From assembly GCA_019916065.1 (NCBI GenBank), contig CM034243.1, forward strand, positions 29,042,147 to 29,106,146: a stretch of DNA of 64,000 nucleotides, given 5' to 3'. This DNA comes from Vitellaria paradoxa. Taxonomy: Eukaryota > Streptophyta > Magnoliopsida > Ericales > Sapotaceae. Positions 39,689 through 52,300 of the stretch are shown here, piece after piece (position 1 is the stretch's first letter; every line of letters starts with the position of its first letter). The translations under genes were made by a program, and so were the position numbers. The notes beneath the pieces were generated by a model. That model searched no databases and was not told the DNA's origin. It worked only from the letters and a program-made list of their open reading frames with translations.

Positions 39689-39784
39689 AGTCCTCGGAAT
39701 ACCAAATATATATATATATATATATATACATGGGACGGAGGAAGAAGCGTGGGAAACGTGGCGTGGACTGTGATATGAAGCGGG
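39637..39784 (+). promoter_or_regulatory. P450 core promoter and leader (right arm of the palindrome)
   Basis: The arm contains two TGACGTGA words, then a long TATATATA tract (about 39706-39728) roughly 100 bases before the P450 ATG, then a purine-rich leader (GGGACGGAGGAAGAAGCGTG). The coding start at 39828 has a good context (ACCATGGCC). The arm ends 43 bases before the ATG. Confidence 0.6.
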
Positions 39785-39827
39785 TGTCGGTTATCAGTTG
39801 CTTCTCTCTGTCAAATCATCGGCGACC

Positions 39828-42800
39828 ATGGCCGCCGCCACTATTACTACTACTACTGCTAGCTCCTCTGATATTCAGATCTACTTCTTTTACCCGTTGA
39901 TTTGGTTGATTTCTACTCTTCTCCTTGTATCCTTGATAACCAAACACAGGAGATTGATTAAATCCGGAACCAAACACCCACCGGGCCCTCTGGCTTTACC
40001 CATAATTGGACACCTCCACTTGCTAATAAGGTCGAGTCTACACAAGTCGTTGAGAGACCTGGCTTCCATCTATGGGCCTCTCATGACAATCCGCATTGGT
40101 CCATCCACTTTCATTGTCGTCTCGGACTCCGCTACTGCCTACCAAATCTTTAAAACCAACGACCTTCACTTCTCCTCCAGGTAGGGAATTGGGGTGTTAC
40201 TTTTAATCTTCTTTTTTTTTTTTTAAACATATATTTTAGATCATTTTACTTAATTTTCTACTTGTATAAGTTTATTATAGCCACTAGTGTAAATACGTGA
40301 GATAACACCCGACGGAGCCGCGTTAGTTAGTGGGTAAGCTTTCCACGTAAGCGACGTGATTTCGAGTCTCGCGACTCAATTAGAAGAGACTCAATCAAAA
40401 GAGATGGTCGAAAAAACTAGTCATTTGTCTCTCAATTTACCTGTTGATAAAGCCTAATAGGGTTTTGGATTATAAAAAAAAAAAAAAAAATGTGTGAGAT
40501 GACAGCATGACTTTCCTCGTAAATTTTTTTTATGGTTTATTTTTTCTCTAAAATTTTTTCTATATTTCTATAATTATTTTGTTTCTATTATTTTTGTATT
40601 CTATTGTGGTTTTGTTTGGTACATCAAAATCAACCAATTATACTTTTTTCAATCAACTTTCATCACATATCATCTTTATAATAAATTTTTGTACTTTTAT
40701 TGTATTTTTTGCTCAACTTTTTTCAACCAAATAAGGTTTGAATTAGTTTCAAATTAAGAAATTTTTGAAGGGAAGTTATGTTTGGAACATAAATTTGCAG
40801 AGGAAAGAAAAAAATAAAATTCATAATTTGTGTAATGTTTGTATACTTGACTTTGGTTAAAAGTTAAAGTATTTTGATAAATACATATTAATTTTAGTTT
40901 TATTTTTTTAATTTCATAAAAAATAATATAAATTTAATTTTTTCACTTCATTTTATAATTTTATCATTTTTCTTTATTTTTCTCTTCCCTCCACAAATTC
41001 ATATTTCCAACATAACTTAAAAGAAATTGTGAAAGGAAAATAGGAAGAATTAAAGGGAGTTAAAAGGATATTTCGATAAAAATATTTGTGACGGGTTTCA
41101 AATACACGTAAGAGACTTTATATATTTGCTCGGGTTAAATATTTACTTGCCCCTTAAACTATTAATTTTTTTTTACTTACCCATTCAACTACCAATTGAA
41201 CTCTCTTCTCCCTTCAACTATCATTTTCTTTTTTACTAAGGACAAATCATGTTTTTCATCAAAAATTTGTGACAGAAACCATTAACTATTTTTTTTTTTA
41301 ACTAATGAAAAAAGAAAAGAGGTAATATGGACATTTCATACACTTAAAGCAACTAAAAGTTTTTAATTTATTGATCAAAGCAAACTTTTGCCGGTCAAAC
41401 TAAATATTTCCGAAGGGATTTAAAACAAACTTATGCTTGTCAACTCCATTGTGGGATCTTGATGGTTGGCAGAGCAAACTTATAATCTTCTAATTGGTTT
41501 GGCAAAGCAAACTTATGCCGATCAAAGTAAGCCTATAACCTTCTAATTAGTTTAGCAACTTGGGGACCTTTTTTATTTTAAATCAATTAGGGTTTTTTAG
41601 TTCAGTCACCGTTTTTTAACTCCATTATGGATCTGAAGGATTTTCATCAATAAAACTAGGGTTTCAAAAATGGCATGAGTCTTGAGGGCTCCCACCAGAA
41701 GAAAATCGACTTATAAGTATTGGGCAATATTTCAAAAAACTCACTTTTTGGGATTGATGAGGTTGCTATGACAAGACAGTTATTGTCATTTTTTTGGTTT
41801 CTTAGTTTTTTCTATGTTGTGTGTTTTTTTTAATTGTGATAATTAAAAATTTTGTCAGTAATTGTTTTTTGAAATGAGCTTAGGAAAGTCAAATACTTTG
41901 AGTTTGGACTTAAGATTGTTGTTCAATTAAGTTTTCATTCTAGTTCAATATATATATTTAACGTAAAATATTTCCGTTCTAGTTCAATTGATAGATGAAG
42001 GAGAAAGTACAAAAATGTAATAGTTTAAGCTAAAAAACTAATATAGCCTTGAGACTAACTTTTTCATCCATCTATTGGATGGAAAATATGATTTGTCCTT
42101 ATTAAACGAAAAAATGATAGTTGAATGGGGAAGGGAGTTCAGTTGGTAGTTGAAGGGAAGTAAAAAAAAAATTTAATAGTTTAAGGAACAAATAGATATT
42201 TAACCCTATTTGCGCAGATAGTATAAATTTTAAATCATATCAATTCTAAGTTAGAACATGTTTGGAGTGCCAATTTTAGCAAAAGAATAAAAAAATAATT
42301 ATTATAATAAAATAAATAAATAAGTAAATTTTAAATTGTTGAGTGTTTGGTGTGTTATTTGAAAGTGTAAAAAAATAAACAAAAATAAGGGATGTACAAA
42401 AAAATCGAGTAACTCAAAAATCAAATCAATCCGATCACTTTGATTCGAGTTAGTTTCAATTCTATACCATTTTTTGTTCGGTTTTGGGTTAAAAAATTAG
42501 CAAATATATTTTCGGTTTGATCTTCAAGGTTAATAGGTACTCAATCCAAATTAACCTAAAATCGAACCAAAATTAACCCAATCCAAACTAATCCGAAAAA
42601 AATATATAATATTTATTAAACCAAATAATATTAAAATATAAAAATATTTATATAATCCTAATATTGGGATTCGAATTAGCCTAAATTGAAAATAGACTCG
42701 ACACAATCCTTAAATGGCTTAAATCAATTCGAATTAATCTGATATTTTCGATTCAGTTCCTAATTTAAAATCGATTCGGTTTCGAATTCAAATATTATGA

Positions 42801-43750
42801 ATAAAAAATTCAGTTTGATTCGGATTTTCGTTTCTAGATTAAGGATGAATCCAAACTGAACCGACCTATGCACACTTCCTTAACAGAAATGAAAAAAATT
42901 GATTAAAATTGAATATCTTTTTATAAAAGTTAGAGAAAATCATTATAAGTTAAAAAAATTAAGATTTTTAGTATAAGAAATTTAAAAAGAGTGAAAGAAA
43001 ACCAAAGAAATTTTTTTTTTTTTTTTTTTGATCAAATTTTAACACTCCAAACGCACAGATAACTTTTTCTTAATGGTACAATTAGTTTTGTATTAAAATT
43101 TTACAGTGTCGTGTTTAATATTATTACTATCGTCGACTCCAGGTTTAGTTCTGCCATAGCGAAGGATTCAATCCAGAACAATGGCAGATCATTCTTTGCC
43201 GCGGAGTACGGCGCGTACTGGCGTTTCGTGAAGAAGATGTGCGTGACGGAACTTCTCTCGGCTTCGCAGATCAACAAGTTCGGCGAGATCCGAAAGCAAG
43301 AGATGGTGAACTTGCTGAGGCTGCTTTGGCAGCGGTCGGACCGAGGGGAGGCGTGCGAAGTCCGGGCACTGCTGATGACCATGACGAACAACGTCATTTC
43401 GAGGATGGCGATGAGTTCGAGGACTTCGGGCAACGCCGATGAGAGCGCCGAGATCGGGAAGCTGACTAAGGAGATTGACGAACTCGCGCCCAAATTGATG
43501 TTGGGGGCATTGTTTGGTCCTCTGAAGAATGTTGATTTGTTTGGTTATACGAGAAGGTTTAGGGAGGTGTACGGACAATACGAGGCGTTGTTGGAAAGGA
43601 TCATGAGGGAGCACGAGGACAGGCAAAGAGATGGAAATGGGGCCGCCGCTCAAAGGAAGGACATGATTGATATTCTCTTGGAGATTTACAAGGATCAAAC
43701 TGCGGAAGCGAGGATCACCAAAAATGATATCAGATCCATTACCCTGGTCA

Positions 43751-43786
<36 letters not shown>

Positions 43787-45334
43787 CGTAAACATGTTTT
43801 AAGACGAAAAAATGGAAGTTGCCTCAAACTACTTCTAAAATCTCTATGGAGTATTAAACAGATTAGAGAAATGATCTTTCACACATAAAAACACCATGCG
43901 AAAACTTAGAACCACTGTTATTTAAAGCTTCGATTCTATAGAGTGATTAATTCGAAAAACAATTCATTAAAAAATAATGTTGGTTATAAGAGTTCACGGG
44001 AATATAAAGTTGACGTACCCGATCACCAAGTCTAGAACGGCATTTTCTAAAACATAAAAATATTCAAGTTTGTTCTTCAATTAATGGACGATAAGGATAC
44101 TGTGGTTGTATTTCTTCTTCCAAATGCTCTAAATCTCTCAAGTAGGCTGTGAGGGTATTTTCCGGCTGCAATCATCCTCTCTATCCCTCAGGGTGGAAGG
44201 AATCGTTTATTTATCCCCGAGGATCGCAGAGGGAACTCTACCTTAGGAAGCGCTTCCCCCTGATTCAAGAGGTGTGTCTCCCTCTTATTCGAACTGCTGA
44301 CGCTTTAAGAGATAAAAAGAAGAGTTGAGTGGGTACCTATGATCATAGTTTAAATCTTCTTTATCTCTTAAAGTATTGAAAGTTTGAGTCGAAGAGGTGT
44401 ACCCTCTTCAAAGTGACAAATAAATAATTTCTTTCGTTGTGAGGGACAGAAAGGATGCCTGCGATCGGAAAACAATCAGAATTATTCATTGGAGACAAGT
44501 GACGGGTGATATGAGTTACCTATGTCAAAAAGGAACCCGTTAATTTTAGAATAAAAATGACATAATCAAATCATTTTGATACAAATTTTATTAATAGAAA
44601 AATAAATAACTAAAAAGGAGCAATAGCTTAACTGTTTCAAATGCTGCCTACATATATATATATATATACATATATATATTTAGGACATTTTCTTAGGGGG
44701 CACCGATACAACGAGCTTGGCCTTGGAATGGACACTAGCAGAACTCATCAACCATCCAGACGCGCTCAAGAAGCTCAGAGAGGAAATCGACACAGTTGTG
44801 GGGCCGAGCAGACTAGTCGAGGAATCGCACGTCCCAAACCTCCCTTACTTGCAAGCAGTTGTGAAAGAAAGTCTAAGGTTACACCCTCCAATCCCAATGG
44901 TAGTTCGGAAATGCAGAGAAAATTGCAACGTCAATGGCTTTGGCATTTTGTCAAACACAAACACGATGGTAAATGCGTACGCAATAATGCGAGACCCAGA
45001 GATATGGGACGACCCGACCAAATTTGCACCGGAGAGGTTTCTGGGCGGCGGAGATGGTGGGGATTTGAAGGGTCAGAGCTTCAATTTTTTGGCGTTCGGC
45101 GGCGGAAGGAGGGGGTGCCCCGGCGCTGGGCTTGCAGCGGCGGTGATACACGTGACGATTGCAGCTATGGTTCAGTGCTTCGACTGGGGAGTCAGCAGAG
45201 GCGGAACAAGGGAGGAGGAGGTGGTTAATATGGATGAAAAAAGTGGATTCGCTTTGCGCATGGCTCACCCACTCGTGTGCTTTCCCGTCGCCCGTCTTCA
45301 TCCTTTGGAAGTCGGTATTCCTTGTTCTAATTAA
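39828..45334 (+). CDS. Cytochrome P450, CYP93/CYP712-type (71 clan), three exons
   Basis: This is an ER-anchored haem monooxygenase. Exons are 39828-40180, 43143-43746 and 44684-45334, joining in frame to 535 residues, normal for A-type plant P450s. In order: an N-terminal anchor (about residues 19-38), the PPGP hinge at 51-54, FSSR at the exon 1/2 junction, and a YWRFVKKMCVTELLS C-helix with the conserved WR. Then come the I-helix oxygen motif GGTDTT at 324-329, the K-helix KESLR (E381, R384), the FAPERF meander and the haem loop FGGGRRGCPG with Cys464. The start is the ATG at 39828, in a good context and just upstream of the anchor. The wording around RLHPPIPMVVRKC and the C-terminal MAHPLVCFPVARL point to the CYP93/CYP712 group. 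That group includes flavonoid enzymes, but the substrate cannot be read from sequence. Intron 2 has a weak GTCATC donor next to a CT/TA microsatellite. A candidate AATAAA lies at about 45355. Confidence 0.92.
40308..40493 (+). mobile_element. tRNA-derived SINE in P450 intron 1
   Basis: It has an A-box-like TTAGTTAGTGGGTAAG, a B-box-like GATTTCGAGTCTCG and an A-rich tail at about 40472-40490. Flanking duplications are GTGAGATAACA (40297-40307) and GTGAGATGACA (40494-40504). The same family occurs at about 61447-61632. Confidence 0.8.
43749..43790. repeat. CT then TA microsatellite abutting the P450 exon 2 donor
   Basis: About ten CT units and about eight TA units begin three bases after the last base of exon 2. 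Confidence 0.9.
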
Positions 45335-45359
45335 TTGAGGTGTGTCGTTCCAATAATAA

Positions 45360-46346
45360 AAGATCCCCATCATACAATATGTTTGTATGTATGTATGCGT
45401 TGGGCGAATCATACCATGTGTATGTGTACACATTGGGTGACCTGCTCCATATACATATATATATATATATATATGTATTCATCTTCAATGTCTTGTATGA
45501 GGTTTGTTTCTTGCTTCCACTTTCTTAGTTCAATGCCACACATACAAGCACACAACTCTGGTGTTTACAAAGGCATGTAGCACGAACTGTTTTCAATTGC
45601 CTGAAGCTATGTACACTTTATGTTTTCAAACTAGTTAAAAAAACCTAAAGCTATGTACCCTAACTATTACGTCTCGAGGTTCAATCCGTAGGTGAATGGC
45701 ATATGTTAGGGGGACTAACAACAAATTACGGTAATTAACATCAGCATAACCAAGTCCAATGCCAAAGCCAAACTTGTATAATATAATATAACAAAAGTGC
45801 TAAAGCAACTTAATATGAAAACGCAGTGCAATTGTTACACAAAAGGAAAGTCCTTTTTGTTATAAAGGTTGACTTAGATCTGCAATAGGTGCTGAAGAAG
45901 TCCCTGGAACAACGATAATGGGTTGGGGAAAACAGATTTTTAGCTGTATGGGTCAGAAAACTCTGCTTGAATGCTTCATGCATTCGGCAAATGCCTCTGG
46001 AAACAAAACACGTTCATTAAGAAGCATTTAACTAACTAAAATAATGCGCTTGCACACACAGGCAATAAAGAAAATTGACTGTTTGCTGTGATGTACAAGA
46101 ATATGACATTAAGGAGATTTAACAAGGCAATTCTGGTTAGAAAACTCAGTCCAAAAATATTACATGTAACCCATTTTGTTCACTGTAATGAATACACAAC
46201 TACAGTTGCCACACTTGAATGAATAATAGCGAGGGAGAAAGAACGAAAGGAACCCACAATCGCCACTTCTCGCATCCTGTGCATTAACAAAACCAAATTC
46301 ACTAGCAACAACACCACCACCAACTGCATTTACCTGTCCAGCAATT
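45360..46346. other. Convergent 3' intergenic region between the P450 and the RETICULATA-type gene
   Basis: The two genes end tail to tail with about 1 kb between stop codons. The left part has a TA microsatellite at about 45448-45474. The right part probably includes the 3' UTR of the minus-strand gene. No other gene is seen. Confidence 0.5.
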
Positions 46347-49300
46347 TTATTCTCGAATCTTTTGGATTCCAACCCAACGTGCATAATCCACCCACCTATG
46401 CAATAACAAAAATAAATAAATGAATGAATGAATGAATTTTGTGGATTGAAAATGAAAGATGAACCAATTTACTCCTAGAATCCAGATGGCACACTGAAAA
46501 ATCTTACATCAACGACCCCAAGAATGTGTTGCCGGTTCGAACAGCAAAACATATTGCACTCAGTAATAACTTATGTTGGTGTAGCAGAGGTTCTAATATC
46601 CGTTGTTCAATAACTCCAGCCAATACTTGGTACCTGTTGCACAAAAATTGTAGAATACAAACTCAGGTAAACAAAAGTGCATGGGCAATTAATTGTCTGT
46701 TATAACTAGGACTCTCTCACCATCTACTAATGCAGACACAGTATTTGATTCCATCAATAAACAATACAGCATTTCCTTTTTCTTTTTTTTTTTTCTTTGT
46801 TATTTTGATCTCTCTCTCTCTCTCTAGTTTTCTGATAGCGATGCACAATCATGTGTAGAAGTAAAATAGTTTTCAGCCATAATATGTTATTTTTAACCGA
46901 ACTTTTTTGAGGAACATTGACATTGTTTCCCAATTTGTTGTCTATTGTTTAACAAAAAGTATTTTATACCACAAAATTTTACAGGTAAAACTTCAAACAA
47001 AATTATATTCAAACTTCAAAAAAAAAATTAATATTAGGCGTATCATTGATATTTTAAAACATATTTTGTAGAGAAAAACAATCATGGAGAATAGTATATA
47101 AACATTTATTTACTCCAAAATGCTACTATCAATGATCAGTTGAGTTTCAATTGCTGTGAGTTCTTTCTAACTAGGTCTAACTATACGTAGAAGGGAGTAC
47201 TATACACAGTGCTAGGGACAGTTCTCAAACATGAGTACCTTGATAATTGCCCCGTGTTTGAATAAAGGATTTGCCAAGGTAAAAAGAAGAAAATGGGTTT
47301 TCAAAGTTAATTCTCTAGTTTGGTTTGTGATGAAAAATGGAAGGGAAAAAACATAGGATTTGAGAAATTAAACATAATTAAATTTAAAAAAATAGTTCAT
47401 ATTGATGTCAGCCTTCTATTTTCTTATATTTTCCAACCCACTCAAAAAAAGAACATGCATTTGAGAAATTTTTTTTTTTTTTTAATTTCCTTCCTCTTTT
47501 CTCTTCCTTTAACTTTTCTCTCCCCTTTTCTTTTGACTCACTTAATCCTCAATTCAAACACTCCCTTAAAGGTAATAATTTTTAGCTAAGAAGTTCCTTT
47601 TTTTAACTAAGGAATATATTAACAAGTTAATGTATCCTTTTAAACCACAATCTCAGCAGTCAGGATAATAATTGCATCCCAAGTAGATAAAAGCTTATGG
47701 AAAGAATAAAATAATGATCTTGAAAATATCCGCGTACCTAAGGTTGCTAGAAACTGCCATATAGACGCCATAGGCAACACTGGTTGACAATACGGGTACA
47801 TCCTCTGCCTCACCAGCAAAAGTTTTGTCAATAGCCTTTCGAGCATTAATCAAGGCATTCGTTATAACTGTACCAACCTGCAAAAAAAGCAGTCATCAGT
47901 GAAAGCCACCAAATTGTGGATCTTATTATTAAGAGCAACGCTATAGAACCAGAAAATTCTACCAAAAAAATGAACCAGAATCATGTGGCAGGTTTGTGGT
48001 CCAATCATTTCAACAACATTAAACCAGTAACTATGCCTTTATTACAAAATGGGTCACTTGTTACGCAGTCATATTTTTTTGACACATGCAAAACATCATT
48101 TGCTCCAACTGTTAAATTCAAAATTTTGACATAACAAGTAGTTTTGCTGCTTTTGCATACCTGTCAAGCTCACAATCATCCTTAACAAGTGCCTTCACTT
48201 GTTAACATTTCCTTTACAAAATTATCATTGACACATCATTCTAGTCCTTCTATAATATAAAATAATATAAGTAATAAAGTTGCCTCTCTAACATAAACTT
48301 TTAGATGAAATGGTAATTTTGTAGCTAGCAATTCAACAAAAGTTATGTAGCCCACTGATCTTATGGTGAGGTTTGAGCCGCAGAATACATAGTTGGCAAC
48401 TTGTTATAGTTCTTCTAGTAAGAGACCAGCATCAATTAGAATGGACTTTCACCGAAGACAGGTCACCAATAAAAATGATACTTTAGACAAGCCAGACCTA
48501 GTTGATAGCAATTGTTAGAATAGGAAATATTGTTTATTTCTATATTTGCTGTTCAATCAGAATTTTTTATTATTAGAAACATATTATGTAACGGTCTGTA
48601 TCTAACATTATACATACAAGGTTAATAGTCTAGTTATAGATCACTTTAACCCTTTCGATATTTTTCTGGTTCTATATTCCTATTTTCAACTTTGTATCAG
48701 AACCTTCTCCCAAAAAAAAAACTAGTTTCTATTCATACCTGATGCCGACTATCATTCATCAATGATGCCGATTGTCGTTCATCAATGATGCCGACTGCCA
48801 AAAAACGCAACGTTGGTGTCTTCCGATGAGTGCTGCGAAGCCTCGCTGAAAATCAAACTCAATCTCTTTGCTCACCCGATCTCCTCTTGCCCACTGCTTG
48901 CCGCATGATTTAGTTGCTCGCCGAGTGTCGTTCGTTGCTTCTCGCTAAAATCAGCAACATTCATCGGTCTTCTCTGTAGCCACTTGACGCCGCTTGATTG
49001 TTTCTCGTCATTTCTCGCTAACAATGATCACTACTTGTTTGTTGGTCCTCTCTGTAGCGAACGAAGTTTATTGGTCCTCTTGGTTCTCGTTGTTCGCCGC
49101 TTGTTGCGAAGGCCCGCTGTCGCGAGGTTCTCGCACTCCTCTATGTTTTCATCTATGAAGATGTCCTTTCTGACGATACGCATTAACGCTGCTTCTTGGT
49201 GTTTTTATTCTTCAGCATTGCTGCTGCTTGTTGCTACATTTCAAATTTGTTTTTTTTTTTTTTTTACTTTGGGTACTGTATTTTTTTTTTCTATTGATCT

Positions 49301-52300
49301 CTGTTCCTTATTTTTTATTATGGCCAAAGGGAAAGTTTCTTTTGGTGAACCGAGATCAATGCTAATTCAAGATGAAGATCTTCCTTGCTCCATTACTTCT
49401 AAAAAATTGAATGGTCTAAATTATTTGATCTAGGCTCATGCAGTAAAGGTTTATCTTCGTGGAAAGAAAAAACTGAAATTTCTTACTGGTCTTCCACATA
49501 AACTAGATGATAGTATGTATGATGATTGGCTCAGTGAAGATTTTGTGGTCATGGGATGGTTATGGCATAGTCTTGAACCCCAAATTGTTACTCTAGTAGA
49601 ATTTTGTGACTACTAAGAAAAATTGGGATTCTTTTGCTGACTCTTTCTCTTAGCAAAGTAATGTTTCACAGGTATTTGAGTTGTATGAGCAAATTTTTAC
49701 AACTAAGCAATCTGGTTGTCCTCTTCCCGAATATTACAATATTCTTAAAAACCTCATCTCTCTCAATCTTCTTTGCAGGAATGTCAGTAAAATCAAAACA
49801 TTCAGGTTGTTCCCTTGCAAGTGTGTCAGCGGATCCAGGAGAGACCAGTTGTTTCTTATGGCCAATCCAATTCGTCAAATTTATCTGAGGTTTCAACCCT
49901 TGCTTCTTCTACCTCTGATGATGATCTACCCATTGCTTTACGTTGAGGTAGGTGTTCTTACACCCAACATCCCATTGCCAGATTTGTGTCCTATCATCGT
50001 ACTTTTCCTTTGTTTACATTCCCTTCTTTGTGCTTTGTCCTCTGTTTTGTTTACGTTCCATTCTTTGTGCTTTGTCCTCTATTTCTTTTCCAGTCTCATT
50101 CCAAGCTGCATTATCTTCTTTTGAATGGAAGCATGCTATGGATGAGGAGATGTAGGCACTTTATCAAAATCATACTTGAAAGCTGGCACCATTACCTTCT
50201 GGAAAGCAAACAGTGGGATGTCGTTGGGTTTATAATGTCGAGTATCTTCCAGATGGTTTTATCGAGAGACTCAAAGTACGTCTTGTTGCTAAAGGCTATA
50301 CTAAGAGTTATTAAGTTGATTATTTGGAGACATTTTCCCCAGTTGATCATTTGAACTCTACTTGCTGTAGCTGTGAGTTGCTCTTGGCCTTTTTACCAAT
50401 TGGACATTAAAAATGCATTTCTCCGTGGTGAGTTTCAAGAGGAGGTTTACATGTAGCAACCGTCTGGTTATGTTATTCCTGGGAGTGAATACTTAATTTG
50501 TAGACTACATCGTGCCTTTTATGTTCTAAAGCAATCTCCCCGTACTTAGTTTGATCACTTTAGTGATGTTTTGTTGAAATATGGTTTGAAGCGTTGTACT
50601 TCAGATCATTCTGTTTTCACTTATTACTCTTCTTTTGGTTCCATTATTTTGATTGTTTATCTTGACGACATCATTATCTCTGGGGATAACATCACAAGTA
50701 TTGCTGATTTGAAGTCTCATTTAAGTAAACATTTCCACACTAAAAACTTGGGTACTCTTTCGTTATTTCCTTGGCATAGAAATAGCAAGATCTCATGTAG
50801 GACTCACTATTTCACAACGCAAGTATGTGTTGGATCTTTTATTTGAAACTAGTTTACTAGGTTCTCGACTTGCTGACACTCCTATGGATACATCTGTCAA
50901 ACTTGATGCTACTACTGGTACACTTTTTTCTGATGTTCGTCGTTATCGACGCTTGGTTGGCAAGTTAATCTATCTTACAGTCACTCGTCCTGATATTACA
51001 TATGCTGTTAGTGTTGTCAGTCAATTTATGTATGCTTCCTGTTCATCACACTTTGAGGCAATGTGAAGTATCCTACGTTACTTGAAAGGAGCTCCTGGTC
51101 GTAGTTTGTTATGTCGACCCTCATCTCTTTCTGTGACTGGTTATAGTGATGTTGACTGGGCTAGAAGTCGTACTGATTGCCACTCTAACTCTAGCTATTG
51201 TACCTTTATTGGTGACAATCTTGTCACTTGGCGGAGCAAAAAATAAAATGTTGTCGCTCATTCTAGTGTCGAAGCTGACTATCGTGCCATGGCTCACACA
51301 ACGACTGAGATGCTTTGGGTTCGCTCACTCCTGCATGATTTTGGTATAAAGGTTCCTCGACCAATGTCCAGGTTTTGTGATAATCAGTCTGCTATCTTTA
51401 TTGCTAACAACCTTGTGTTTCATGAGCGCACAAAACACATTGAAGTTGATTGTCACTTTATTTGAGATTCTTTGAAAAGAGGTGATATTTGCACACCATA
51501 TGTGTGCTCCGAGTCCCAGTTGGGCGACATTCTTACCAAGCCTTTGTCTCGATCTTCTTTTCAACATTTGTTTGCCAAGCTGGAGCATATGGGCATGTTT
51601 GATTTGTATGCTTTACCTTGAAAGGGAGTGTTAGAATAGGAAATATAGTTTATTTCTATATTTGCTCTTCAATCAGAATCTTTTATTATTAGAAACAAAT
51701 TATGTAACGGTCAGTATCTAACATTATATATACATGATTAATGGTTTGGTTATAAATCACTTAACCCTTTCGATATTTTTTTGGCTTTGTATTCCTATTT
51801 TCAACTGCAATCAGTACTAAGTTTGATTTTGTTTTTTTATGGTGACAGAAGTAATGTAAAATTTAGACAGACTGGAAATTTGCCTAGATTATTCGATTGC
51901 TTTAATATGTGATGTGAAATATTTCTCTGCTCCATTGATATATGCAGCCGCATCTTCTTCTCAAAATTACAATAAAATGTCGGTCCACAAGGCAATTATA
52001 AATTTGGGGCAAACGGGGTAACTAACACAAACAAGCATAACTAAATTTGGAACTCATTACATCTCAAAAACATTGGAAAACTCCAATGGAAAGTTCATTA
52101 AGAGAATTGATTGTGTATACACACTGCTACAAGAAACAAATTCAATACATAGTGTCAAGAGTAGAATGCAATGGATCAGATTTACAATGTGTATCACTCA
52201 AAATCATATTCATGCTTAGGCCTTCAGCCCAAAAAAAGAAGTTTATGAAAAAAGGTCACTGAAAACATGTACAACAAATAAGATTGTATTTACACAAATA

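Larger units (their letters stand above)
48513..51806 (+). mobile_element. Ty1/copia element in RETICULATA-type gene intron 5, integrase missing, decayed
   Basis: The LTRs at 48513-48691 and 51629-51806 are flanked by the 5-base duplication GCAAT (48508-48512, 51807-51811). A degenerate primer site TTGTATCAGAACC follows the 5' LTR, and an AAAGGGAG purine tract precedes the 3' LTR. A Gag start lies at 49320 ([22 protein letters not shown]). Reverse transcriptase and RNase H are readable in pieces between about 50120 and 51600 ([48 protein letters not shown]). No integrase or zinc knuckle can be found and many stops occur. The element is antisense to the host gene. The LTRs differ at roughly a dozen or more positions by eye. 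Confidence 0.88.

Noticed and set aside
43189..43827. 212-codon minus-strand frame
   Set aside because: It is antisense to P450 exon 2, and its openness is explained by the GC-rich coding sequence of the true gene.
44641..45228. 195-codon plus-strand frame overlapping P450 exon 3
   Set aside because: It is a frame-shifted shadow of exon 3. The true frame carries the ExxR and haem motifs.
50571..51066. Host gene encoding a polymerase-like protein
   Set aside because: The frames are pieces of copia reverse transcriptase inside LTR boundaries with a 5-base target duplication.
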